Assembly: GCF_014610845.1 (NCBI RefSeq)
Contig: NZ_JABTCG010000001.1
Span: 496,001-560,000, forward strand
Length of the DNA: 64,000 nt
Direction: 5' to 3'
Source of the DNA: Maribacter arenosus
Lineage (GTDB): Bacteria > Bacteroidota > Bacteroidia > Flavobacteriales > Flavobacteriaceae
Part shown: positions 54,769 to 63,836 of the stretch, piece by piece
Layout of the letters: every line of letters begins with the position of its first letter
Position numbering within the stretch: the stretch's first letter is position 1
Notes under the pieces: model-generated
Told to the model about the DNA's origin: nothing
Seen by the model: only the letters and a program-made list of their open reading frames with translations
The model's database searches: none
Made by a program: the position numbers and the translations under genes

Positions 54769-56961
54769 ATGGATATACAAAAAAATAATTTTAAAAAGTT
54801 CGGGACTTTCGCCGGGGTCTTTACGCCTACCCTGCTCACGATTCTGGGTGTTATCATGTACCTACGGCTGGGTTGGGTAGTAGGTAATGCGGGTCTATTG
54901 GGAGCATGGCTTATCATTATCATTTCATTTCTCATTACTCTCTGTACCGCTTTATCCATGTCGGCTATTACCACGAATATTCGAATTGGGGCCGGAGGCG
55001 CTTATGCCATAATTTCGCAGGCCCTTGGCCTGGAAGTTGGGGGTAGTTTGGGAATACCCAGGTATATATCCCAAGGGTTGGCGGTTACCATGTATATTTT
55101 CGGTTTTAGGGAGGGATGGCTGAGTATTTTCCCGGGGCATGATCCGTTTTTAGTAGATATCCTTGTCTTTGGGGTCTTGATTACCATCGCCTACATCAGC
55201 GCGGATCTCGCCATAAAAACACAATTTTTCATTATGGTGGTGATCATTCTTTCCTTGTTTTCAATAGTATTTGCAGCTTACTATGGTTCAATGTACATAC
55301 CAACCGAAGATGCCGTGCGATGGGGAACTTTCAAGGGATCTATTGAGAATGGATTTACGGGTAGCGATTTCTGGCTTGTTTTCGCTGTTTTCTTTCCCGC
55401 CGCTACGGGTATTATGGCAGGGGCCAATATGTCAGGCGAACTAAAAAATCCGAAGAAAAGTATTCCCCAAGGCACGCTTTGGGCCATTGGAGTTAGCTTT
55501 TTGATCTATATGGTTTTGGCCTACTGGTTGGCACGAACGGCCACCGAGCAAGAGTTGATTTCGAACTATAATATTATTGTGGAAAAATCCTATGTGGGCC
55601 CTCTGGTCATCGCCGGGATTCTAGGCGCTACTTTTTCCTCAGCACTGGCCTCCTTGGTTGGATCTTCGAGGATTCTATTTGCCATGGGTGAACACCGGGT
55701 ATTGCCTTATGGTGTTTTTCTTGCTGGGCAAAGCGCCAATGGCCAACCGAGAAATGCGATGATCGTGACCGGGATAATCATATTCATCTCTATGCTCTTG
55801 CGTGATCTTAATGCTATTGCGCCTTTGGTTACTTTGTTCTTTCTAATAACCTATGCGATGATCAACGTGGTTGTGATCATTGAGCAACGCTTGGGGCTCA
55901 TAAGTTATAGGCCTGTTTTTAAGGTGTATAAATGGATTCCCTGGTTGGGACTCTCGTCTTCGGTTTTGGCCATGTTCATTATTAATCCTACGATTAGCCT
56001 CCTTTCCATTAGCATTGTTTTCGTGGTGTATTGGTTTTTATCAAGACAGAACTTGGAAACCCCATTTGAAGATGTTCGATCAGGACTATTCGTGTCCTTT
56101 GCGGAATGGGCCGCAAAGCATACCTGGGGCATGAAAAACATGCAACAAAGAGCCTGGAAACCCAATTTAATGGTGCCCATAAGGGATATTCATGGGGCAA
56201 AGGGCAATTTCCAATTTTTACGGAATATCGCCAAACCCAAAGGCTCTATCAAACTTCTAGGTATTGAACCTTTTACCGAGAATCCGAATTTCCGGGACCA
56301 GTTGGCGGCGCTTTCCGAATCTTTTCGAAAGAAAGGGGTGTTTTCTTCTTGGTCGGTTATCCATAGTGATGATTTCGCAAAAGGTGTCAATTATGGAAAC
56401 CAGGCGCTACAAGGTGCTTTTTTTAAACCCAATATTGTATTTCTTAATCTGCAGCAACATGATGACTATGAAACCGAGTTACGTCCCGTTATAAAAGAGT
56501 GTATTCGGCTGGAAATTGGGGTCTTGCTTTATTTATCGCATCCAAAGGCACTATTGGGCCAGCGTAATATGATTAATGTTTGGGTCAGGGATAGAAAAGA
56601 TAACTGGGATTTGGGCTGGAATATTGGAAACCTGGATCTATCTATTTTAGTAGCCTACAAACTAAAGATGAACTGGGATGCCAATATTAGATTGATTATT
56701 GTTATTGATGACGAAAAGGAAAAAGGAAACGCACAAGATTTTCTGATGACGTTGGTAAATCTAGCCCGACTCCCCCAGACCTTGACCGAGGTGTTTGTCG
56801 GCAATTTTAAGGAAGTGGTGGAAGTGGCACCTGCTGCGGACCTTAATATTTTCGGAATGGAAGGGAACCTACAATTTGAGTTTGTAAAGGAAGTAAGTGC
56901 CAAAACCGGTAGTTCCTGTCTTTTCGTAAAAGATTCGGGACATGAAAGTATATTGGCCTAG
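54769..56961 (+). CDS. SLC12-type cation-chloride cotransporter homologue
   Basis: A 730-residue protein: 12 transmembrane helices of the APC fold (FGTFAGVFTPTLLTILGVIMYLRL, then IGAGGAYAIISQALGLEVGG and GATFSSALASLVGSSRIL) and a 250-residue cytoplasmic C-domain similar to the regulatory domain of Na-K-Cl and K-Cl cotransporters (LRNIAKPKGSIKLLGI). It moves Cl- with Na+ and/or K+. It follows the PycTM-like gene by 52 bp on the same strand, so both may be on one transcript. The two products could act together on ion balance; inference only. Confidence 0.85.
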   Translation: MDIQKNNFKKFGTFAGVFTPTLLTILGVIMYLRLGWVVGNAGLLGAWLIIIISFLITLCTALSMSAITTNIRIGAGGAYAIISQALGLEVGGSLGIPRYISQGLAVTMYIFGFREGWLSIFPGHDPFLVDILVFGVLITIAYISADLAIKTQFFIMVVIILSLFSIVFAAYYGSMYIPTEDAVRWGTFKGSIENGFTGSDFWLVFAVFFPAATGIMAGANMSGELKNPKKSIPQGTLWAIGVSFLIYMVLAYWLARTATEQELISNYNIIVEKSYVGPLVIAGILGATFSSALASLVGSSRILFAMGEHRVLPYGVFLAGQSANGQPRNAMIVTGIIIFISMLLRDLNAIAPLVTLFFLITYAMINVVVIIEQRLGLISYRPVFKVYKWIPWLGLSSSVLAMFIINPTISLLSISIVFVVYWFLSRQNLETPFEDVRSGLFVSFAEWAAKHTWGMKNMQQRAWKPNLMVPIRDIHGAKGNFQFLRNIAKPKGSIKLLGIEPFTENPNFRDQLAALSESFRKKGVFSSWSVIHSDDFAKGVNYGNQALQGAFFKPNIVFLNLQQHDDYETELRPVIKECIRLEIGVLLYLSHPKALLGQRNMINVWVRDRKDNWDLGWNIGNLDLSILVAYKLKMNWDANIRLIIVIDDEKEKGNAQDFLMTLVNLARLPQTLTEVFVGNFKEVVEVAPAADLNIFGMEGNLQFEFVKEVSAKTGSSCLFVKDSGHESILA

Positions 56962-56973
56962 TGCAATAGGCTC

Positions 56974-57660
56974 TTAGTTGCTCAATTCGGTGATTGGGGA
57001 TAATTCAATTTTTCGGAACTCCACTTCGGCACCTTCCGCCTGTAAGGCAATTTGTCCGTAATCTACTGTAGCATTATATCCATAGTTGACCATATCCCCG
57101 TTTACCCAAACTTTGATTTTATTTTTAAGGCATTCTATGGTCATGTGATTCCACTCCCCAAGCGGATTCTCGGAATCATCGGTCAAATTCTTGATCCTAC
57201 GTGCCTTACCTTCGGTTATGCCCCAGTCTTCTTTTGGCCCCCGTCGTTCTTCCATGTTTTCGACTTCTATATCCTCTACAATACACCAAAAGTCCCCTGC
57301 ATTGTCATGCATCATTTGCACTTCAATCGATTTTGGGAACATTTTATACAAAGACCTTGGTGTTGAGGCAAATACCAAAACCCCACAATTACCGGGTTCC
57401 CCAGCAAATCGATATTCAACATCCAACCGAAAATCCATGTATTCCTTATCGGTGATAAGATGCCCTTGTGGGGTGCCTAGACTTACTAAGAGGCCATCCC
57501 GTATTATAAAAGGACTGGTGGCTTCTTGAATACTATCCAGAGCCGGGACATCGACATACCAACCTTCTAGGTCTTTACCATTGAATAGACTTACCGTTGT
57601 TTGTGAAGTACATGAGAAGATAATCGATGGGAGAAGGAAGGTCAAAAAGAATTTTTTCAT
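56974..57660 (-). CDS. DUF1080 (3-keto-disaccharide hydrolase) lipoprotein
   Basis: A 228-residue lipoprotein (LLPSIIFSC). DUF1080 is a concanavalin-like jelly roll (VSLFNGKDLEGWYVDVP, DFRLDVEYRFAGEPGNCGVLVF, MIECLKNKIKVWVNGDMVN-like middle), found in sugar-degrading clusters and some 3-keto-glycoside hydrolases. The ATG at 57660 is used; a frame extension reaches 57669. It stands alone, convergent with the SLC12 gene with 12 bp between stops. Confidence 0.78.
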   Translation of the reverse strand: MKKFFLTFLLPSIIFSCTSQTTVSLFNGKDLEGWYVDVPALDSIQEATSPFIIRDGLLVSLGTPQGHLITDKEYMDFRLDVEYRFAGEPGNCGVLVFASTPRSLYKMFPKSIEVQMMHDNAGDFWCIVEDIEVENMEERRGPKEDWGITEGKARRIKNLTDDSENPLGEWNHMTIECLKNKIKVWVNGDMVNYGYNATVDYGQIALQAEGAEVEFRKIELSPITELSN

Positions 57661-57729
57661 GGCATGCATAATTCATTAACAGTATTTTCGGGTACTTTTT
57701 GCATTTCCCAAATGATAATCGATAAACAA

Positions 57730-59148
57730 TTACATAAGCAATCGCCATACCTGTGCTACGAGGAACGTTACCACAAACCCTAAAATTACGGGTAATATAG
57801 AAGCAACCACCGTCCATTTGGCGCTTTTGGTTTCTTTATATATCGTATAAATCGTTGTACTACATGGGTTATGGAGCAAGCTGAACAACATAAGGTTTAC
57901 CGCGGTCAATAAAGTCCATCCCCCTGCCCTAAGCAGATCACCAGTGGCATTTACGGAATCTAACTCGAACATTACTCCGGCCCCTTCACCCCCGGAAACA
58001 CCGGTAACCAATACGGTTAACATCAAAATGGTGGGAATTACAATTTCATTGGCAGGGATGGCCACGATATACGCCACTAAAATGACGCCGTTCAATCCTA
58101 AAAGAAAACCAAACCCATCCAAGGATTGTATCAACCAAGCGGCCACACTTACATCCCCCACATATATATTTGAGATAAGCCATATGACTGCACCTGCTGG
58201 GGCTGCAAAGACAATGGCCCGCCATAAAACGATTAAGGTCCTATCGATAAGCGAGGTGTATAAGGTTTTCCAAAATCGTGGGGGTCTATACGGTGGTAAT
58301 TCGAGGTTAAAAGTGGAAACCTCCCCTTTCAAAACGGTTTTTGACAAGGCCCAGGATACCAAGAACATAAAACAAATACCGAGTACGGCAATACCAATTA
58401 CCGCCCCCAAAGATGCAATCCCAGCAAACGAAGATGGTACTACGGCTCCTATAAATATCGTGGCTATTAATATTTGAGTGGGCCAACGACCATTGCATAG
58501 CGAAAAGTTGTTGGTGATTATGGCAATCAACCGCTCCCTAGGGCTATCGATAATACGGGTGGCAACGACACCTGCCGCATTACAACCAAAACCCATACTC
58601 ATGGTAAGTGCTTGTTTCCCATGGGCACCGGATAATTTGAACAAGTGGTCTAAATTAAAAGCCACCCTTGGCAAATAACCGAAGTCTTCTAAAAGGGTGA
58701 ACAGCGGAAAGAAAATGGCCATAGGGGGTAACATGACCGCTATAACCCAAGCAACGGCTAAATAGACGCCATCGATTAAAAACCCATCTAGCCACCAAGG
58801 TATCCCCAAGGTGGAGGCGTATCCCTTTAAAGCAGGATGTATGGTTTCAAGAAGCAAATCGGCTAGCATGGACGATGGATAGTTCGCTCCCACAATGGTC
58901 AACCAGAGAACTACCGCCAAAATCAGGAACATTAGAGGAAATCCCCAAGTCTTGCTGGTAATGATCTTATCTATTTTGGCATCTAATCGCAGCCTATTAT
59001 TCTCATTAGGTTTATGAACGCTTGCCTTTACGATTTCTGCAGCATCTGCATAGATGCCTTCGGCCAGGTTGTCGTGGAATTCATCCCCAATTTGCCAGCG
59101 AAGGTCATTGGATTGTGCAATGATATTATCTATATTCTTTTGCATCAT
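57730..59148 (-). CDS. feoB: Ferrous iron transporter FeoB, membrane (Gate) half
   Basis: A 472-residue protein carrying the FeoB Gate/nucleoside-recognition domains and the C-terminal membrane region: [39 protein letters not shown], and a tail ([22 protein letters not shown]) as in FeoB. It has no GTPase domain; this half-protein starts [13 protein letters not shown]. Its ATG overlaps the TGA of the upstream GTPase gene by 4 bp (59145-59148), implying translational coupling, so FeoB is split into two polypeptides here. It forms the Fe(II) permease in the inner membrane. Confidence 0.88.
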   Translation of the reverse strand: MMQKNIDNIIAQSNDLRWQIGDEFHDNLAEGIYADAAEIVKASVHKPNENNRLRLDAKIDKIITSKTWGFPLMFLILAVVLWLTIVGANYPSSMLADLLLETIHPALKGYASTLGIPWWLDGFLIDGVYLAVAWVIAVMLPPMAIFFPLFTLLEDFGYLPRVAFNLDHLFKLSGAHGKQALTMSMGFGCNAAGVVATRIIDSPRERLIAIITNNFSLCNGRWPTQILIATIFIGAVVPSSFAGIASLGAVIGIAVLGICFMFLVSWALSKTVLKGEVSTFNLELPPYRPPRFWKTLYTSLIDRTLIVLWRAIVFAAPAGAVIWLISNIYVGDVSVAAWLIQSLDGFGFLLGLNGVILVAYIVAIPANEIVIPTILMLTVLVTGVSGGEGAGVMFELDSVNATGDLLRAGGWTLLTAVNLMLFSLLHNPCSTTIYTIYKETKSAKWTVVASILPVILGFVVTFLVAQVWRLLM

Positions 59149-59921
59149 AATGCGTATTCTTCAAATTCACCCGATTTGAGCAATTCTATAATGTGTTGAT
59201 CCCCTTCCAATAAGCGAAAAGCGATCCATCTACTATTAGGCATGTTCGGATACTCCTTTTTTATTTCCGTACTTAAATGTTCTACGGCTTTTTCAATGTT
59301 CTTGGGAATGTTCTTTATCCGATGGGGTTTGCATACGATGGTACCTTTGGCGACCTCGCTTATGGTCTGTATCAATTCCGGTATACCCTCATTGTATCTG
59401 GCACTGGTAGGAACCACGGGAATACCCAAATCCCTCGCTAAGGTTCGTGTGTTTATCTCGATATGGTTACGTTTGGCCTCATCCATCAAATTCAAACAAA
59501 GGACTGCCCTATCGGTTATCTCCAAAATCTGTAACACCAAGTTCAAATTTCTTTCCAATCTGCTCGCATCTACAACGATGACCGTTACGGTGGGTCTTCC
59601 AAAAAGAATGAAGTTCCGTGCCACCTCTTCATCTTCGGATGTTGATAATAAGGAATATGTACCCGGTAAATCGACCAACTTATATTTTTCAGAATTGTAC
59701 TCAAAGGCACCTTCTGCCCTTGTGACGGTTTTGCCTGGCCAATTTCCCGTATGTTGGCGTAAACCGGTAAGGGCATTAAATACCGTGCTTTTACCCGTAT
59801 TCGGATTTCCGGCCAGGGCAATGACATGGTCAAATGCCTTGGTGTTAACGCCTAACTTCTTCAAACCTGCCGCATTAAAATGGGCGCAGGAATCACATGC
59901 ACTTTTAGGTTTCACTTCCAT
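59145..59921 (-). CDS. feoB: FeoB GTPase half
   Basis: A 258-residue protein with the FeoB small GTPase: G1 GNPNTGKST (37-45), G3 DLPGTYSL, G4 NLMDEAKR and G5 TSAR, and a CDSCAHF pair at the N-terminus. The C-terminal part (about 190-258) resembles the helical guanine-dissociation inhibitor domain of FeoB. The membrane half is encoded by the overlapping next gene. The FeoA-fused regulator gene ends 3 bp upstream. Confidence 0.88.
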   Translation of the reverse strand: MEVKPKSACDSCAHFNAAGLKKLGVNTKAFDHVIALAGNPNTGKSTVFNALTGLRQHTGNWPGKTVTRAEGAFEYNSEKYKLVDLPGTYSLLSTSEDEEVARNFILFGRPTVTVIVVDASRLERNLNLVLQILEITDRAVLCLNLMDEAKRNHIEINTRTLARDLGIPVVPTSARYNEGIPELIQTISEVAKGTIVCKPHRIKNIPKNIEKAVEHLSTEIKKEYPNMPNSRWIAFRLLEGDQHIIELLKSGEFEEYAL

Positions 59922-59924
59922 GGC

Positions 59925-60944
59925 CTATTTTTTTATTAAAATTTTAGATGCCTGATTGTTCCGTAAGGCGATACTTGTGCCTTTTATCAAGTAGGCCTTG
60001 GGCTCGCCCAAAGGATTCAACAAGTCAATGCTGACCTCGGCACCTTTAACAAATCCTAAATCCAATAACCGCCTTCTGCTTTCTCCCCTAATCTCCTTAG
60101 AAATACCGATTATTTTGGCTGTTTCATTTTTCTTTAGGATGTTCAGTCTAGAAACATCCTCCTCATACGAGAGATCTTTCTCAAGTATGGAAACCGTTAT
60201 ATTGCCCGCCAATATAGGGGCCAATTTGAATGCCTCCCCTTCGGAATGGAATACGATACGGGTGGCCGATTTTTCAACGACTCGTATAATGGAACCTATA
60301 TGGATATTTTCAGCTAATATTTGTTTGTAAATAATATCGGGTTTATCCTTGATGTTTATTATTCGCCCGATTGTATTCACCTGCAATTCGGATACTGGCA
60401 CGCCTTTAAGCTTTGCCATTTTGCCCGTATTGGTAGGTATTGGGTCCCCATGGGGATCATATTGGGGGTTTCCTAATTTGTAGGCCAACCTATTGGTTTC
60501 ATCCATCGATAGTTCATGTTCTTTCCGTTCGGCCAGTTCATGCCATTCAGACTTGCTAAAGCCTGTTTTTTCGGCAAGATATCGTTCCCATAATCTATGG
60601 GCCCGTATAATTCGCAAGGCATATTCACTTCCCAATTTGGTCAACTTCACAACATCACCCTCCATTCGGATAAGGCCTTGATTCACCATAACATCTATAC
60701 TCTCAATAACCATTTTATCATTTTGCCTCATTGTTCTGACAATGTCATTGACATTTAGATGTTTGCCTGCATTCTCATTGTGGTACAATCTTTTTAAGAT
60801 ATCCTCTACTATGATCTTATCGTTCGAGTGTGAGCCCTTCTTGATCAACCAGATCCAACCCTTATGAGGTCTTAAAAGCAGATAGGCCAAGAGACTTAGA
60901 CCAAAAAATATTACGAGTGCGACTAGTGGATTGTAGGTGTTCAT
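59925..60944 (-). CDS. Membrane-anchored DtxR-like/FeoA fusion protein
   Basis: A 339-residue protein beginning with one transmembrane helix (VALVIFFGLSLLAYLLL, about 8-24), then a winged-helix DtxR-type region (IVEDILKRLYHNENAGKHLN, about 45-100), the dimerisation part with HELAERKEHELSMDE and the DPHGDPIP turn, and a C-terminal FeoA SH3-like domain (about 255-339, KGAEVSIDLLNPLGEPKAYL). It may couple metal sensing to FeoB at the membrane. The ATG overlaps the stop of the upstream regulator gene by 4 bp. A similar DtxR segment is often fused to metal ABC permeases in this phylum, so the helix could be the remains of such a fusion. Confidence 0.75.
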   Translation of the reverse strand: MNTYNPLVALVIFFGLSLLAYLLLRPHKGWIWLIKKGSHSNDKIIVEDILKRLYHNENAGKHLNVNDIVRTMRQNDKMVIESIDVMVNQGLIRMEGDVVKLTKLGSEYALRIIRAHRLWERYLAEKTGFSKSEWHELAERKEHELSMDETNRLAYKLGNPQYDPHGDPIPTNTGKMAKLKGVPVSELQVNTIGRIINIKDKPDIIYKQILAENIHIGSIIRVVEKSATRIVFHSEGEAFKLAPILAGNITVSILEKDLSYEEDVSRLNILKKNETAKIIGISKEIRGESRRRLLDLGFVKGAEVSIDLLNPLGEPKAYLIKGTSIALRNNQASKILIKK

Positions 60945-61597
60945 AGGCGCTTTATATACAGGTTCTTGGCTACATTCCCAGATATCGAAAGCCGTGTGGT
61001 ATTATTTTCAATGGTTACCGAATTGTCGAAGGCTTCAATATCGAGCACTTTGATATGATCTCCTATGGTCATATTGATCTTACTTAGGTATTTTAGGAAA
61101 CCATCCGAGGAATCCTTGACTGCCACCAATATACCTTCTTCATCCACATTTAATTCACTAAGCAGAATACTATCGGAGGCAACGATTTTACCATTAACAT
61201 TTGGTATAGGATGCCCATGGGGATCAAAAGAAGGATACTCCAGAAAAGCATCAAGTTTATCGGTCAAGGATTGCGATTGAATATGTTCCAATTGTTCTGC
61301 TATATCATGTACTTCATCCCAATTGAAACCGAGTTTTTCAACCAAAAAAGTCTCCCATAACCTATGTTTTCTAACGATGGTGATTGCCTTTGATTTTCCT
61401 TTGGAGGAAAGCCTGGCACCTCTATATTTTGTATAGTCTACCAAAGCCTTCTGGGCAAGTTTTTGAAGCATATCGGTAGCGGAGGAAGCTTTGGTCCTCA
61501 TTTTTTCGGCAAGGGCATTTGTGCTTACCAACTGCATCGTTTCTTCTTCGAGAGCATAGATTTCCTTTAAATAATTTTCTTCTGCTTGGGATAACAT
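60941..61597 (-). CDS. DtxR/MntR-family metal-dependent repressor
   Basis: A 218-residue DtxR-type regulator: winged helix (MLSQAEENYLKEIYALEEE, then TDMLQKLAQKALVDYTKYR), dimerisation helix with metal-ligand candidates (HDIAEQLEHIQS, about 96-107), the DPHGHPIP turn and a C-terminal SH3-like domain. It should bind Fe(II) or Mn(II) and repress the iron-uptake operon it heads. A perfect inverted repeat lies 32 bp upstream of its start. Confidence 0.85.
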   Translation of the reverse strand: MLSQAEENYLKEIYALEEETMQLVSTNALAEKMRTKASSATDMLQKLAQKALVDYTKYRGARLSSKGKSKAITIVRKHRLWETFLVEKLGFNWDEVHDIAEQLEHIQSQSLTDKLDAFLEYPSFDPHGHPIPNVNGKIVASDSILLSELNVDEEGILVAVKDSSDGFLKYLSKINMTIGDHIKVLDIEAFDNSVTIENNTTRLSISGNVAKNLYIKRL

Positions 61598-61612
61598 CTC
61601 ATTAATTTTTCA

Positions 61613-61646
61613 CAAATTTACAAAATATATTTAGTCTTATCTAAAT
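61613..61646 (-). promoter_or_regulatory. DtxR-type operator and overlapping promoter of the feo operon
   Basis: ATTTAG (61629-61634), a six-base spacer TCTTAT and CTAAAT (61641-61646) form a perfect inverted repeat like those bound by DtxR/MntR repressors. On the minus strand, TAAATTTG (61620-61613) is an exact -7 box, and TTTA within the palindrome lies in the -33 position. The operator thus overlaps the promoter, as expected for an iron-responsive repressor controlling its own operon. Confidence 0.65.
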
Positions 61647-61755
61647 TTGCTGGTTTTACCTTTTCTTTCCTGGCCAGGGAAATCTTTGAGTGTCCTATAT
61701 AAAAGGATAAACTTGGTATCTGCCTACTCTTGGTAGTGGCGCTTTTTCATATAAA

Positions 61756-63654
61756 TCATGGCGTATCGGGCAGTATACAGCGTGAATCCAAATTGTTGAG
61801 TACCTTCTGGAAATCGATCAAACTTCGTTGCATTATTCCAGAAGTTTCCGAATGACATTGTAGACAGGCCCCTACCAAAAGCATGCGTTTTTGTTCATCG
61901 ATGGTAAAAGGTCTAAAATCGGTTCGGGTCGAATTTACCTTATTTTGATTTTGTTCGTTCATAAAACCAACCCATGCATCTTCTGGTAAATTGTCGTTGG
62001 CATTGAGTTCGTATTCCGGTGTAAATATCCATTCTCCGGAATCCAATGTTATTTTATAGGTCAATTCCCCTGAACCAAAACCTAGGGCTGCAGGGTCGGC
62101 ATGACATGATATGCAATTCCTCACGGCCTTGATAGTCGTATGTGGTGAATTAGGCGCGTACAATCGATGAAAGGAAATATCCTCCCCTGCTCGACCATTT
62201 TCAAAACTACCCTTGTCCAAGGTCATGATCATTCCAGGAATAGCAGGTTCAAATTGTTTGCCTTCTCGTGACTCGCGCACACCGAGCGCTGGATAGGAGG
62301 TTAAAAATTCTGCGACATGCTCTACCCATTGTCCGGTTACGTCTTTCTTATCCAATAGGTCAAATCCTTTAGGATCATCTTGGTCAAATACGTTATGGCA
62401 GCCGATACACTTATTCGTCCAGGCCGAATGGCATGCGGCACAGCTCACATTCTTATGGGCATTGTCCCTTGAGCAGATTTCGGATTGTGGTTTTATTTCA
62501 TGGATCTCACCGTCTTTCTTTCCGATTAAAAAAGCCTTATCTCCCTCCATATAGGTATTTACCAATGGATGTCCGTCTTTTTGGACGACCAGGATTGGTT
62601 TATCGGAATGGGAATATTGTCTATGAAGGAATACCAATAGAGATTCATTGTCCAAGGAATCATAGGGAATTGTTCGTGGCTTTCCCTTATAATGACAATC
62701 GGAACACTGCAATTTTACCGCTTCTTCCTCATGGGCATATAACTTGCCATCGCCCATAACTTCATGGCTCGAATGACAATCTATACACAACATATTGTTT
62801 GTGTGGTGTACATCGGCCTCCATTTTGGCATACACCCTTAAATCTTCCAATACTCGATAATCGGGTTTGTCTTTTACTTCTTCCTTATCCAATAGTGTTT
62901 CCCGCCAACCTTCATAGTTAGTCGATATTCGACTGGACCGACTATGGCAACCAAAACAATGCTGGTCATTCACGAAGATATCCGTTGCTGGGTGTATCTT
63001 AGGCAAGGATTTTTTGCCTGATTTAAGATATTCGGCCAAATCGGTCTTTGCATCATTAGAGTAATTTAAATGACAAGCGATGCAACCCCCGCCACGGCTC
63101 AAACTGTTTATAGCCCCAAATTCGGTTTTTTCGGCACCCAAGTGACAATTGGCGCAGAGATCCCTCAAATGTTTTTCAGAAGCCGTATATTTTATGTTTT
63201 CGATATGAAAATGATCATTAGGGGTTTCAGCTTCCCCAAAAATAAATTTATCAACTGCGACAATACCGCTATTCGTGGTCATGAGTGACATTTCTATTTT
63301 TGACAATTCACTGGGGTGGCATTTACCACAGGTTTCCCCAGCGTTACTAAGGTTGCCTGGAATTAGGACCATACCCCGGTGTGATTTATCCTTGTCAAAT
63401 TCCTTACCATCTCCCAAATGACAACTCACACAACCTATAAATTGTGGATTGTGGTACTCCGAAAATCCTTTGGTGTTTAGATGACATTGTAAACAGCTTT
63501 CTTCGGTTGCTGTAATGTCTATATAATCGGAAGTGCGCTGTATTCCTTTAAAAGGATAATCGAAAAACTTAATCGCTACTACAAAAAGTAATAACGCGAG
63601 TACTACCAATGCAATGCCAATTTTTTTTATATCCCCTATCGATTTTCTCTTCAT
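61756..63654 (-). CDS. Twelve-haem cytochrome c, membrane-anchored
   Basis: A 632-residue protein with an N-terminal membrane helix (IGIALVVLALLLFVVAIKFF) and twelve CxxCH haem motifs (CLQCH, CVSCH, CGKCH, CANCH, CIACH, CFGCH, CIDCH, CSDCH, CAACH, CIGCH, CISCH, CLQCH) spread over the whole length. It is a periplasmic electron-transfer protein, probably carrying electrons to or from the molybdopterin oxidoreductase encoded divergently. The family is not one of the named nitrite or hydroxylamine enzymes I recognise with certainty. The promoter and a CRP/FNR-type site are upstream. Confidence 0.85.
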   Translation of the reverse strand: MKRKSIGDIKKIGIALVVLALLLFVVAIKFFDYPFKGIQRTSDYIDITATEESCLQCHLNTKGFSEYHNPQFIGCVSCHLGDGKEFDKDKSHRGMVLIPGNLSNAGETCGKCHPSELSKIEMSLMTTNSGIVAVDKFIFGEAETPNDHFHIENIKYTASEKHLRDLCANCHLGAEKTEFGAINSLSRGGGCIACHLNYSNDAKTDLAEYLKSGKKSLPKIHPATDIFVNDQHCFGCHSRSSRISTNYEGWRETLLDKEEVKDKPDYRVLEDLRVYAKMEADVHHTNNMLCIDCHSSHEVMGDGKLYAHEEEAVKLQCSDCHYKGKPRTIPYDSLDNESLLVFLHRQYSHSDKPILVVQKDGHPLVNTYMEGDKAFLIGKKDGEIHEIKPQSEICSRDNAHKNVSCAACHSAWTNKCIGCHNVFDQDDPKGFDLLDKKDVTGQWVEHVAEFLTSYPALGVRESREGKQFEPAIPGMIMTLDKGSFENGRAGEDISFHRLYAPNSPHTTIKAVRNCISCHADPAALGFGSGELTYKITLDSGEWIFTPEYELNANDNLPEDAWVGFMNEQNQNKVNSTRTDFRPFTIDEQKRMLLVGACLQCHSETSGIMQRSLIDFQKVLNNLDSRCILPDTP

Positions 63655-63673
63655 AGACCCGTGGTTCCACTCA

Positions 63674-63704
63674 CAAAATTACAACTTAAATCAGTGGTAA
63701 TAAA
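63674..63704 (-). promoter_or_regulatory. Promoter of the twelve-haem cytochrome gene
   Basis: On the minus strand TTTA (63704-63701) and TAATTTTG (63681-63674) are separated by 19 bases; the -7 box is an exact TAnnTTTG. The predicted start site near 63668 is 14 bases from the ATG at 63654. Confidence 0.6.
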
Positions 63705-63713
63705 CTCTTCTTA

Positions 63714-63729
63714 TGTAACAATTGTTACA
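63714..63729. promoter_or_regulatory. CRP/FNR-type palindromic operator
   Basis: TGTAACAATTGTTACA is a perfect 16-bp palindrome. It is centred about 53 bases upstream of the predicted start of the cytochrome transcript and about 75 bases upstream of that of the divergent molybdoenzyme gene. The TGTAAC half-site fits CRP/FNR-superfamily regulators; NO or redox-responsive members (HcpR/DNR-like) use similar half-sites. The two divergent promoters are probably controlled together. Confidence 0.6.
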
Positions 63730-63759
63730 CTTAAGATGCTGAAAACATGACATTTATCA

Positions 63760-63790
63760 TTAATCGGGTTCTACGATACCTATAAATTTG
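63760..63790 (+). promoter_or_regulatory. Promoter of the molybdopterin oxidoreductase gene
   Basis: TAAATTTG (63783-63790) is an exact Bacteroidota -7 box; TTAA at 63760-63763 sits 19 bases upstream in the -33 position and is a poor match, which suits a promoter that needs the activator site at 63714. Confidence 0.5.
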
Positions 63791-63836
63791 CCAACTAGTA
63801 TGAAGATTATATCGACTACTATTGAAATTTGATCAT

